Origin: Paralithodes platypus
Taxonomy: Eukaryota; Arthropoda; Malacostraca; Decapoda; Lithodidae
Direction: 5' to 3'
Length of the DNA stretch: 64,000 bases
NCBI GenBank assembly: GCA_032716605.1
Contig: CM064538.1
Location: 21,541,158 to 21,605,157, forward strand
Position numbers and translations under genes: made by a program. Shown one piece after another: positions 40,276-50,605 of this stretch (the stretch's first letter is position 1; each line of letters starts with the position of its first letter). The notes beneath the pieces were generated by a model. It had not been told where the DNA came from. It did not search any database and saw nothing but the letters and a program-made list of their open reading frames with translations.

Positions 40276-41272
40276 CCCCTTCTGTACCGGAGACAGCTAA
40301 TCAACGTTATTCTAGTTCTATTTTGACGATTGTTTGCAGTTTAGGAAGGATCTGTGCTAGTACAAATGTTTAAGTGAGATAGTTCGAAGCCTGTAAATTG
40401 CTCGAAGTCGAATATTATCGTATAAATACGATAGGCTATGACTCTTTTGTGATCCGTATGTCTCTGTGACGTCGCGGTCGTTCCCACTGCACGGCATAGG
40501 ACGAGTAGATCGTATATTATGATTGTAAGAAAGTTAAGATTGTAAAGGCCTAATATGCTATTAAGCAATATTGACGTGGTCTTATGTTGTATATATGAAT
40601 TTATCGTATATATTAATATAATTTATCGTATAGAGCAACCTAGATGCGGTACGATAATTTAGGCTCCTGGCGTTTGCCAAGGCAGCAAGGTGTGCCTCTG
40701 AGGAAGACAGCTGAGAGCCTTCACGAACACCAACCAGTTAACATCTAAATTCCGCCTTCAGTTGATCGCGCTATTGTGCCTCTATTCACAATACACTGAC
40801 AGCAATACAAACAGCTACACCATCACGACGCTCTCATCAACGCCATGACTGACTGACAGATAAGCATAATATTCATGTCCATTCCCATGTAATCATTTAT
40901 TCTTTCTTTCACTTGACTCGAGTCTCGGGACCGGTGTCTTGCTTCCCCATTGTCCGCCATATTGGGTAAACGTTCTCCCTTGCCTCATTGCCACGTGGAA
41001 CTATTGGTGATTTAATTCCTGCTAATATTAACCCTTATAACCTTACCCTATATATAAATTATTATGTGAGACCTTTGGATATAAATTAGCTTGATTCAGA
41101 TTGAATTCAATTTAGATATGGAGTAGTTTTAATTTAGATTGATTATATTTTGATTCATTATAGCTTAGTAATATTTAACTTCCATTGATAGTTTACCACA
41201 AATATAAACTGAATACAATCGTGTAGTAAAAGCCAAAGTAAAGTTAAAAAGACGTCGCCGGTACATAAGGGG
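40276..41272. mobile_element. MITE family, larger copy B (about 1 kb)
   Basis: The left end CCCCTTCTGTACCGGAGAC and right end GACGTCGCCGGTACATAAGG are inverted repeats extending about 70 bp inward through a TTTTA and ACGATTG.TTGCAG/TTCAG segment. The element is flanked by TA on both sides. The interior is AT-rich and non-coding, and includes a local inverted AT region near 40590-40640. It is much larger than copies A (347 bp) and C (about 208 bp), so it may be an intermediate form or carry another insertion. Confidence 0.6.
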
Positions 41273-41522
41273 TAGAGGGGTTAAATTGCCCAATCATTTT
41301 ACAGTGACTCAATTGCAAAAGACTGGAATGTTCACAAAGAGGCTCCAGTCCTGAAGTTGTTCTTGACTTACAGTGCGCTGGCTTAATAATCCAATAGTGT
41401 TGAGAGCCTCTGAAGTCCCATTTTAACTTACTAACTCAATTGCTTGTTCTGATGTTATTGAGTGGGCTTTTTCAATGCCTTGGAATATATGAACAGTCAG
41501 ATTATATCCTTAGCTCTAATTA
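41273..41522. other. Unassigned intergenic DNA
   Basis: I see no gene, inverted repeat or recognisable element in this stretch. Confidence 0.5.
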
Positions 41523-41760
41523 ATTTAAGGGGAGATGGGTCGTTTTTCTGGCCCACCATTTTCCTCATGTTTAGCCCCATTAGTTTTCAGACTTCAAGTT
41601 GTTTTCCCCATTAATTTGTCGATATGAAGACCTTTTGCTCCATTTCTTTGCCAATATTAAGACCTTTCGTGCTATTTAAGTGTCGATTTTTTTCCTGACG
41701 AACAATAGTGAGCCTTTAATTTTGGAAGAACCGGCCTTCGGCCGGTTGACGCCTTTATAC
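41523..41760 (+). repeat. Dispersed repeat family R1 (left of piggyBac remnant)
   Basis: Starts TTAAGGGGAGATGGGTCG. It contains CTCATGTTTAGCCCCATTAG, then AAGACCTTT and GTGTCGATTTTTTTCCTG, and a hairpin ACCGGCCTTCGGCCGGT. The same ordered landmarks recur at 46740-47028 (inverted), 59225-59370 and 63417-63850, with 3' ends of the family at 57530-57565 and 60222-60265. It is non-coding. The leading TTAA could be a target site. Confidence 0.7.
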
Positions 41761-42623
41761 CATGGAGTCTGGCTAAAATTAGACGATTTATGCAGATTAA
41801 GAAGAACTTATGTTATTAAGAGGGTTTATTGAGATCGTATCTACCTATTTGAGTCGTAGAGGTAGATTATAAACTAAAGAAAATGTTCTAATGGTAACCA
41901 GAATATGATGAATATAACATATTGGTGGTGAAGGGTTTAAAAGGTTTGCTTGACACTATAGCAAGAGATATGGTATAAAACAGAGCGTACATGGGGAGAT
42001 TCTATAGGTACCAACCGAGCAGGGCAATACCCAGGGGAGGCTTCATAGGCATTTGATTAGTTGCTGGAATTCCTGTTTAATTTGTCTGGCTTCCCTCACT
42101 GTTATTAATTGCGTTTCACCTACACAAGAGTAATTCAGCTGGCTCGCGGAAACACATCCTCCTCCTATCCATGCCACTACACTTAACAAGGACACCTCAA
42201 TTTTCTCCAATACGGAAACAAGAAAAGAAAGACATAAACAACAAATTTAATTAATATATAAATTATGACTATTAATCCTGCCTCGGAGTCCTCCAGTGAG
42301 GAGGGGGGGGGGGGGGGGCATAAATGTCCCCCATATCAACTGTCCTTCGCAAGGCGACCAGCACAATGCTGTGGACGACGACCTGTTAATCTTATTGTTA
42401 ATTTCAGTAACATTAACGTCTTTTCCATTAACCCCTCCAACCCGGATGGGCTCTTGAACGCCCATAACCACCTCGGCCCGCGCAACCCGGAAGGGCTCTT
42501 GAACGCCCATTGCTTGCATGCGTGCTTTCGAATGCCGCGCGTACATTTTCGGTATCGTGGGACGGTAGTGGCGCCACAAGGCGTAAACTACGCCACAGCA
42601 ACAGTATCTACCCCGACGCCATC
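41761..42623. other. Region upstream of the piggyBac coding remnant
   Basis: No independent gene. A frame at 42265-42723 has low-complexity ends (a G run at 42303-42317 and a repeated GGGCTCTTGAACGCCCAT at about 42448 and 42492) and no recognisable domain; it is more likely the 5' untranslated part of the piggyBac element. I could not find a left terminal repeat here. Confidence 0.4.
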
Positions 42624-45495
42624 ATGGACAGTACGCCAAATAGTGATTCCGCTGTGTCCGATACCGTGCTTCCTACGACGCCCTTGCTTGTTCGTCGCGC
42701 CTTACCCCGACGCCATCGCCTAACTGTGTTATCTCCCGGAGGTATTGAGACGACATTGAGACTTTATGAGCGAGCTGATGCCAAGCATAATGTTGATGAT
42801 GAAGTCAGTGACGACTCCCGTAATTATAAGTCGCGTGATTATGGGCATGAGAGTGACAAAGAAGAGCAATTCCTGGGATTTGCGAGAGAACATGACAGTG
42901 ATGAGAGTGATGAAGGTGATGTACCAGTTGTTGAGGAAGCTGGTTTACCTAAAGACAGTGAACTTGAGAGAGTGAGCGAGTGGGAGAGTTCAAGGTCACT
43001 CACCAAATTTCGCTTAAGTGACACGACGCCAAGCCCTTCCCCAGGTAAATCGCCTTTCAAGCTACATTTGTATAAGCAGAAAATACTTGAGAAGGCGGCC
43101 GCGGCAGCTAGGGAACAAGCAAAACTACTTGGTGAGGATGAGGCTGTGAGTGAGGGTCAGCGTGGTGACCCTTCTCGTCCGCCATTGTCTCCCTTATCTA
43201 CCCCACGCCACCCAAGATGATCCGGATGCCCCGCATTCTTCCCCACCACCCCCACCATTGCCAAGGGTTGAGGACCCCACACTTTCGGCCTATTTGCCTC
43301 CTAGGTCCCCCGACAGGAGACATACTGCTGCCGAAAAGGGGAAAGGTAGGAAATATACCAAGAAAATTAAGAAAAGTAAGAGAGTTTTGTTCGAGGCTCC
43401 CGCGGCGTCCACCCCTGCCGGCCCCAGCCATACGTCCCCGCAACTTTCCCCACGGTCCTCCCCACCTCTCCCGCCTTCAACATGTCTTCCTGAAGAAGTC
43501 TTTGAGCTCGCATCACCAATGACAGTGAAACATTGCTTTCTGTCACTCGTCGCAGGCCAAGGAGCCCGGGACCTCGGGGGGACACAGCCTCACCTGCCAC
43601 TCCTTCCCAACCTCGCCCACCCGCACGCCGCCCCCGCATCACTGGTTCCCCGCCAGATTATGTGGGGGCCACTGATGATGAAGGGCACCTCTCTCAAGAC
43701 TCTGGCCATGATTACATAGGTCCACCGTCAGGGCAAGATGACCACTCTGACGATGACTATATGGACATCGACGACCCTCGACCCATCCGCTTGGCCCGGC
43801 GTCGTGCTGCCCGTCGTGCTGCCCACCGCCCTGGCCGCCGCCCTCGCCGCCCTAGGGCGCGCGCCTCCCGAGTTGGCCGTGGGCGTGCTGGGCCACCAGC
43901 TGGAGCTCCTCGTCAGCGTAGACAAGACCCATTCTACGTTTTCAGTGGCAAGACGTAGTTGATGAGGATGGATACAACCCTGATGTGCCAGCTTTTGATG
44001 AGGTACTGGAGGGTTCAGGCGTTACCCCCAATTTTCCTGCAGGCCCCAATGCTCCACCACACGAACTGTTTGAGGCCTTCTTTGATGAGGAGGTGGTAGG
44101 CTATGTTGTCAAAGAGACAAATAAGCAGCACCAATTCCAGGTCCACTTTTTGGGAAAGGTGACCAAGGGCCACATGAGGCAGTGGACCCCAGTGACTCAT
44201 AAAGATTTCATGGTGTTCCTGGCACTCACCATGCTAATGCCTCATGTCAAGAAGCATAGGTTGCCTGACTATTGGATCACCAATGATCTGATATCCACCC
44301 CTGCCTTCGGGAAATATATGTCTCGCGACCGGTACCTTGATATCCTCGCAGCGCTCCATCTTGTCACCAACCTTGACGTCCACCTCCCAGACAAGCTGTG
44401 GAAGATTAGGACGTTGTATGAGATGATGCGAGAACGCTTCACCTCCTACTTCAAGCCCTTCCGCAAGGTCGTCATTGACGAGTCTCTTGTGCTGTTCCGG
44501 GGAAAACTCAGCTTCCGGCAGTACATTCCCTCAAAAAGACATCGCTTTGGCATAAAATTCTTTGTGCTGTGCGACTGCCAACTGGCTATGTCCTGGACTT
44601 CCTGGTCTACAGCGGGAAGGAAGGGGACTTGCTTGTGGACCCCCTCATTGGCTTTGGCGGAGCAGTGGTGCAAGCCATGATGGACCGCTAGAACCATAAG
44701 GAGCACGGCCACTACACGGACAGTTATTACACGTCCCCCACTCTCTCACAGTTCCTGCATGAGCGCAAGACGGGGACTGTAGGCACAGTACGAGGGAAAA
44801 GGAAGGGCATGCCACCCTTCCCTCCAAAGACCAAAAAAGGTGATGTGTTCAAGAAGAAGTCGGGGCCCATTCTGGCTATCCACTGGCACTACCAGCGGAA
44901 GGTCAACCTCCTGACCACCATCCACAAGGGGGAAATGGTGGAGACTGGCAAGGTGGATCACCGCACCCAGGCCAGGGTGACCAAGCCCGATGCTGTCCTG
45001 GACTACAACATCAACATGAGGCTGGTGGACAAGTCCGACATGCAGATAGGCTTCATTGACTGCCTGCGTACCTCGTGCAGATGGTACAAAAAGTTCTTTC
45101 TGCATATGGTGGACATGTCAGTTCTGAATGCCTACAACATATACAAGCTTCGGAATGTGAACACACCCATGAAGTTCATTAGCCTGCGGAGGTTCCAAAA
45201 GCAGGTGTTGACGGAGCTCCTGGAGAAGTATGCTATGCCACAGAGGGCAGTGGCACATCCTAGGCCCGCCGTTATTGACCGCTTGCAGTGTGCTCAATAC
45301 TTGATTAGGCACAGGCTTGGTTCCCTGCCTCAGAATTAATCCGGAAGAACACAGCAGAAGCGGTGCCATGTCTGCTACAACAGCAGGGTGAAGCCGAGGT
45401 CAGGTAAAAAGTCAACCCTGGAGTGTGTGGAGTGCAAGGTGGCACTCTGTGCTTTAGAGTGCTTCTTTGATTACCACTCCAAGCTGGAGTTCTAA
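42624..45495 (+). pseudogene. piggyBac-type transposase, decayed
   Basis: A DDE transposase of the piggyBac superfamily (cut-and-paste at TTAA). Coding probably began at ATG 42624 (MDSTPNSDSAVSD) with a long acidic, then Pro/Arg-rich N-terminal region spread over three frames (42624-43960). The conserved core (from about 43955) includes FFDEEVVGYVVKETNKQ, TPVTHKDFMVFLALTML, YWITNDLISTPAFGKYMSRD and KVVIDESLVLFRGKLSFRQY. A one-base deletion near 44578 shifts frame inside CDCPTGYVLDF, and a TAG lies at about 44690. The frame continues through HYTDSYYTSPTLSQF and DKSDMQIGF, then meets TAA at 45337-45339. A Cys-rich end (CHVC...CVEC..ALC) reads on to a stop at 45493-45495. That end is the zinc-binding domain usual for this family. 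Nonsense and frameshift lesions make it non-functional. Confidence 0.93.
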
Positions 45496-45739
45496 TAATC
45501 ATACTGAAATTGCCAAATAAAATGACAATATGTTAACACTATAATTATATATAGGCAAAAAGTGGAAGAAAACCAATGACAAAAGTCATGTATTATGAGA
45601 ACATTGATACAAATACAATTACAACCATAATATATGTGAAAGTGACACATATGTATATACCAAGTGACATTCATATGATTAGAACCTATAGAAATATATA
45701 AATCAGTGAAAAAAGACACAATAAATTGTATATAAAACG

Positions 45740-46300
45740 TTTACAAATCAAATAACTAAGTGAAAGTGACACAAGACCTAATATTGATGGCCAAAGTATA
45801 ATAAATACCTGTGATAACGAATAATCAGTGCCTAATACACCAATACACTACCTCAATTACTAATAATATGTACGGTATCGAGTGAAAATGAGCATTATCA
45901 GTGACAGTGACACCCTCTAAAGCATATTTGTCAAGTGAAAGTGACACAAGACCTAATATTTGATGGCCAAAGTATAAATAAACACCTGTGATAACGTATA
46001 ATCAGTCCCTAATACAACATTTACCTACCTCTATTTCTTATTAATTGTACGGTATCGAGTAAAAATGTGCATTATCAGTGACAGTGACCCTCTCTAAAGC
46101 ATATTTGTCAAAGTGAAGTGACACAAGACCTAATATATGATGGCGAAAGTATAATAAACACCAGTGATAACGAATAATCAGTGCCAAAAACAACAATAAG
46201 CAACCTCAATTACTAATAAATGTACGGTATCGAGTGAAAATTAGCAATATCAGTGACAGTGATACCCTAATAAACATATTTATATAATTGGCCTCAAAAT
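45740..46300. repeat. Three-copy tandem repeat, about 177-bp unit
   Basis: Copies begin near 45760, 45935 and 46113, each with GAAGTGACACAAGACCTAAT or a close variant, GATGGC..AAGTATAATAAA and GTACGGTATCGAGTGAAAAT. The motif GTGACA recurs many times. It lies just downstream of the piggyBac transposase stop. Subterminal repeats are a common site for transposase binding, but that role is inference here. Confidence 0.85.
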
Positions 46301-46676
46301 AACTAGAAAATAATCAAATAAAATCACATTCTCAATATCAAACACTAAAATCGTCTAAGGGAGATAAATACTTTGGCGCGACGAGCGGCTAGGGTGCGTC
46401 GTACCATGGCCGGGGCGACGCGTCCGAACGCGGGAAGAATTTGCCGCCGAAAAGCACTCGTCTTCCCGCGCTCACCATTATGCAACCAGAGGGGCTATAG
46501 ACCTCTACTCAACGCCATTCGACATAGGAAGGTTTGTGGAACATTATTCTTTTTTATTCACAACATTACATGACATATTCATTGACTTACAGAGTATTAA
46601 CATAGGCCAAAGATCCTCAATACATCCGGTACCGGAGCACAGTCGTAAGCTATAGCCCCCGGGGCTGGAGGGTTAA
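46301..46676. mobile_element. Possible right terminus of the piggyBac element
   Basis: The sequence ends AGCCCCCGGGGCTGGAGGG followed by TTAA at 46673-46676. Read on the minus strand this is TTAA-CCCTCCAGCCCC, which fits the piggyBac pattern of a CCCT-type end next to a TTAA target. A short GC-rich segment with palindromic character precedes it (46370-46460). I could not find the matching left end, so the boundary is tentative. Confidence 0.35.
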
Positions 46677-46739
46677 GGAGGAATTTTTAGTTTTTACCTA
46701 TACCACCATCAAACTATAAAATAAATACCCCCAAGACCC

Positions 46740-47028
46740 CACTTCAGATTAATTTGGACCTTTTTCGGTAAGAAACATTTCCTGGCCGTCGGCCCTTCCC
46801 CATAAATTGCAGCCCCCACTATCGCTCGCCAAGATAAAATTGGTACCTAAGTGGAACAAAAGGTCTTAACCATTGATAACAAATGGGGCTAAGGATCATA
46901 TAATCGCCAAACTAAACGAGGCGAATGTCTTCAAATGTCCAAAAATTATGGATAAACATGAGGGAGAAGGGTTCCAAAAAAAGCCCCCTTTAAGTTAAAA
47001 TCTCCCCTTGACTTTACCTCTGTTGAAC
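46740..47028 (-). repeat. Dispersed repeat family R1 (inverted copy, right of piggyBac)
   Basis: On the minus strand it reads TCAAGGGGAGAT, CTCATGTTTATCC, AGCCCCATTTG, AAGACCTTTTGTTCC and CTTGGCGAGCGATAGTGG in the same order as the copy at 41523-41760. The two copies thus flank the piggyBac remnant head-to-head, about 5.5 kb apart. Confidence 0.65.
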
Positions 47029-47488
47029 TCCACCTCTCCTCCAACAAACCTGATCTTCTACTAGCTTTATTTTCTGAAACTACTGCCATCAAGGAGTAAC
47101 ACCTCTGAGGTGAAGCCATTGATTTCGGGGGCTGATGATTTATTGGTGCTTCTGAATGCGTTTGGGCTTGCTTTTTGTGGGCAAACTGTTACATATGTTT
47201 TTTTCCTGTCACGTGTTTTTTCCTTTCTTGTTTCTCTTGCTGATACCTCCCTACCCCTTGTGGGAATACGGGCTGGCTAAAAATTGGACATGACTGGATG
47301 CCAGAAACCCCTTCTTTGTATATTTCTACTTTTGTCTAGAGTCTTTTTTTCAGCTGAAAGTAAATTGTCATGCCCCTGTCTATTATGCTCAGCTATTTCC
47401 CAGATTTATAGCGGGAAATATGTTGTTAATTATGAAAACGTGGTAAAAATGCGACACAGAGAGACAAAATGCGACACAGAGAGACACA

Positions 47489-47562
<74 letters not shown>

Positions 47563-47960
47563 TATATATACATAATATGTATATATATATATATATATTT
47601 GTCCATTAAGAATCGCATAAATCAATTGCTATTAGGGATTCAATTTGCCATCAGCTGAATATAACCGACTATAGTTTTATAACCAATGATGGATGTTGTG
47701 TGTATGTGAATAACAAACTCACTTGCTCTCATATTCCCAAATTCGACTCTTCTGAATTCTGAACTCTGGGCCTCAAACTTTTCTTGTTACTCTCAAACTA
47801 AATATTTATGTGCTGTCTATCTATCCCTTAACTTTGCTGACTTTCCAAATTGATATGAATAGCTACTCTAAAGTGGAACAGCATCATACCAACTCCCCTT
47901 TCTCTTAAATCTGCCTCCTAGGAGATTTCACCGACACCACCACTTTTACCACCACCGTAA
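47029..47960 (+). pseudogene. Degraded Jockey-like LINE, endonuclease region
   Basis: Fragments of the apurinic-like endonuclease of a Jockey-type non-LTR element. SNKPDLLLALFSET lies at 47040-47081 (the family pattern is a Pro-Asp-(V/I)-Leu-Ala-Leu-(T/S)-Glu-Thr segment with a catalytic Glu). DGCCVYVNNKLTCSHIP starts near 47688 and a YLCAVYLSLNFADF segment near 47800. A weaker stretch at 47905-47950 sits where the GDFN motif would be. Stops and frameshifts are frequent, and a block of about 600 bp (47100-47680) with an (AT)n tract separates the first two segments. The matching C-terminal part of this kind of element is at 52600-53260. Confidence 0.6.
47489..47599. repeat. (AT)n microsatellite
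   Basis: Over 100 bp of nearly pure AT/TA dinucleotide with small interruptions near 47561-47580. The Ile/Tyr-alternating open frames across it are artefacts. Confidence 0.97.
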
Positions 47961-48119
47961 GTCCTGTATGGTTATGGCTCGAATCCCGTACGAGAGTTAA
48001 ACATCTATTCACGTAGCTCGCGTGTCTTTGTGACATATACAGTATATATATATTTGTGCTGTACCTAGATTCAGGTGCATTACCACAGCACACCGATATG
48101 CCAAAAAAATACTCTCAAT

Positions 48120-48420
48120 GTTCCCGATTAAATTGCACTGTATGAATATTCCCATATTCAAAATATGCTACAGTGGGGCAATGCCTAGTGAGTTAATTTC
48201 TCAATAGGTGACGTTCTGAGAGTGAGGGTCCGAGTGTGGGGAATGAGACGGTGAACGCGGAGGCGGAGCAGCTTCAGAGATGGAGCTGCTTCGAGCCGGG
48301 GTGCTACGCACGTCCTCACTCCCTAGACTGGACCAAGACCTCACGGGCCTCACCGTGTTCAGCGGTTGAGTGTGCAGGCTCTCAGCCTATGCCCGAGAGG
48401 GAGTACTTGGAATATAAAAA
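48120..48420 (+). repeat. Dispersed repeat family R2, copy 1
   Basis: Shares ordered blocks with 59027-59585: GAATATTCCCATATTCAAA, then CTCAATAGGTG..TTCTGAG, GTGAGGGTCCGAGT, and CAGAGATGG.GCT followed by TCGAGCCG. No protein is recognisable. Origin unknown. Confidence 0.65.
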
Positions 48421-48557
48421 AAAGAAAAATATTGTATATATATATGTAACGTATTTATGGTACAGTCAGATTGTCAAACGTCGTCATTACGGTAAATAAC
48501 TAAACAGTTTAGTCAGTCTGTGAAATTACTGGTGTCTAACTGGTTACTAACCTAACT

Positions 48558-48654
48558 GGGTTAGGTTAGGTTAGGTTAGGTTAGGTTAAGTTAGGTTAGG
48601 TCAGGTTAGGTTAGGTAGGTCATGTTAGGTTAGGTAGGTAGGTAGGTAGGTAGG
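48558..48654 (+). repeat. Interstitial (TTAGG)n telomere-type repeat
   Basis: At least a dozen TTAGG units (GGTTAGGTTAGGTTAGG), some degenerate (TTAAG, TCAGG), grading into a (TAGG)n tail. TTAGG is the ancestral arthropod telomere repeat. Being internal, degenerate and short, this is an interstitial tract and not a chromosome end. It is the strongest taxonomic clue in the window. Confidence 0.95.
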
Positions 48655-48776
48655 GCAACCCACAGTTGCCTGCCTTCAAGCTCGTGAAAAACAGATTGAG
48701 GTGTGAAAGTGTGTGAACAACTTGCTTCACTTCATAAATGATAGGTGGAGATCAATATAATATATCAACATGTTTA

Positions 48777-48984
48777 CCCCCGTCAGTACCAGTTCCGTCG
48801 TTTTTTTTTATTTTTACTTGCTACTAATAGACGATTTTATTCAGTTTAACAAGTGGCTCCAGCAATAAACTGGTTTCGAACTATCTCATTTTACCTCTTT
48901 TACTATCAAAGATTCTTCTTAAGCTGCACATAATCGACTAAATACAGCTAGATTAAAATTAAAAAGACGTCGCCGGTACAGGAG
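48777..48984. mobile_element. MITE, copy C (GTACCGGCGACGTC family)
   Basis: Begins CCCCCGTCAGTACCAGTTCC and ends GACGTCGCCGGTACAGGAG. It contains ATAGACGATTTTATTCAGTT and AACTATCTCAT as in copy A. The right flank is TTAA (the base after GGAG starts TTAATA) and the left flank is TTTA. About 208 bp, non-coding. Confidence 0.65.
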
Positions 48985-49338
48985 TTAATATAGTTAACTA
49001 TAGTGGAAAATATTATTAAAGAGCGTACATATATGCGTCAAGGAAGACCTACTGTAGTGAAATGTATATTGGCCATACAGTTTATTACCGCTTTCAAAAG
49101 CCATACCCATTTTTGTTCCATTTCGGGCTATTAATATACAGTTTTAATCAGATTGGGAAGGGTATATGGAAGCTAGACGATTAATTTAACTTATATTTTT
49201 TTTCTCTGGCGAGACGTAGAAGTGGCGGCTAAAGGGGATCGGGGCCTGGTATCCTTCTCCCCTTAAATAAATCTACCAAAAAAACGAGACAGAGATAGGG
49301 GCAAGGGAACGCGTTCGTGGTCCCGGACCCTAATAATA

Positions 49339-50417
49339 GGAGCTTTAAGTGTGCTGGGATGTAGTACGAATGAGAAGCGAGAGGATATTGGAAGGTTATT
49401 TGAAAGAAGGAAGTATGCTGAGCTTGCACTGAATGAAACAAAGATGAAAGGAGAGGGAGAAGTGGATTTTGGAAACGTGATAGGTAGAAAGTCTGGAGTA
49501 GATGAGGGAGTCAGGGGAAAGAAGGAGTGGGCTATTATGTGAGAAGGAGGGTTGAGAGAGTTTATAAAAGAGTGGAAAGAGGTGTCATCAAGGCTAATGT
49601 GGGTGCGAATGCGGTTTAAGGGTGAAAGGTGGGTTTTTGTAAGTGCGTATGGACCAGGAAGTGAAAGAGAGTTAGACGAGGTAGAGGGTTTCTGGGAGGA
49701 TTTCAGAGATTGTCTACAAGGGTTTGATGAAATGAAATGTTATAGTTTTAGGGGACCTAAATGCTAGGGTAGGAAATGAGCCTGTTGAGGGAGTCATACA
49801 CAAGTATACACAAGTACACCTGGCATAGACTTGTGATGGGAAAGATTGTAGAGAGGGCATTGATGGATTATGTGCTGGTGACAAGGGAAAGATTGTGTAG
49901 ACTGCTGGATGTGAATGTGATGAGAGGTGAGGCAGAGTGTATGTCGGATCATTACCTGGTGGAGGGAAAGCTAAGAGTTAAGAGTTACAGGAGAATAAGA
50001 GACAAGCGTGGAGTAAGAGAGGTAATAAAAGTTAGTGAGTTAGAGAAGAGTGCAAAAGAGAGGGAGTACAAGGAAAGACTAAATGAAAAGTGGATGGAAG
50101 TGAGAGAGATGGAAGAGAGAGAAGTAGATGTTGAATGGCAACAGTTTAAGGAAGGAGTGAAAGCAAGTGCAGAGGTAGTATGCGGCAAAAGGAAAGTAGG
50201 AGGCAGAGGTATCAGGAAGGGAAGCGAGTGGTGGAATGATACGGTGAGAAAGGCAGTTGAGGAGAAGAGACAGTGTTTTGAGAGGGTTTTACAGGATGGT
50301 AGTGTTGATGTATGGGAGAGTTACAAGGAGAAAAGGAGAGAAGCAAAACGGAAAATTAGAGAAGCGAAAAAAAGATGCAAACGAAAGGTGGGTCAAAGGT
50401 TGAGTGAGAATTTTTAA
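49339..50417 (+). pseudogene. LINE A endonuclease and linker
   Basis: The endonuclease begins ALSVLGCSTNEKREDIGRLF with ALNETKMKGEGEV containing the catalytic Glu of the ETK motif. A TGA at 49540-49542 breaks the frame. After it come RFKGERWVFVSAYGPGSE (the central strand and SAYGP motif) and, in a shifted frame, IHKYTWHRL, ALMDYVLVTRERL and CMSDHYLVEGKLRV (the SDH motif that ends the domain). The region around the GDxN motif (49745-49800) is frame-broken. Residues from about 50000 to 50417 are a charged Lys/Glu/Arg-rich linker, normal for this kind of LINE. Confidence 0.85.
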
Positions 50418-50605
50418 GAACGAAAGAAGATGTTCTGGAAGGAGGTAAGTAAAGTAAGGAAAGGAGGACAAAGAGGGAAGTGTCAGTGAAAGATGCAAAT
50501 GGAGAATTACTAGTGGAAACCAGTTGAAGTGAGGAAAAGATATGCCGAGTATTTTGAATCTATGTTAAATGCAAGAAATGGAAGAGAAGCCGTGATTGAA
50601 GCAGA

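Noticed and set aside
48558..48654. A true telomere
   Set aside because: The tract is under 100 bp, degenerate and flanked on both sides by ordinary mobile-element DNA.
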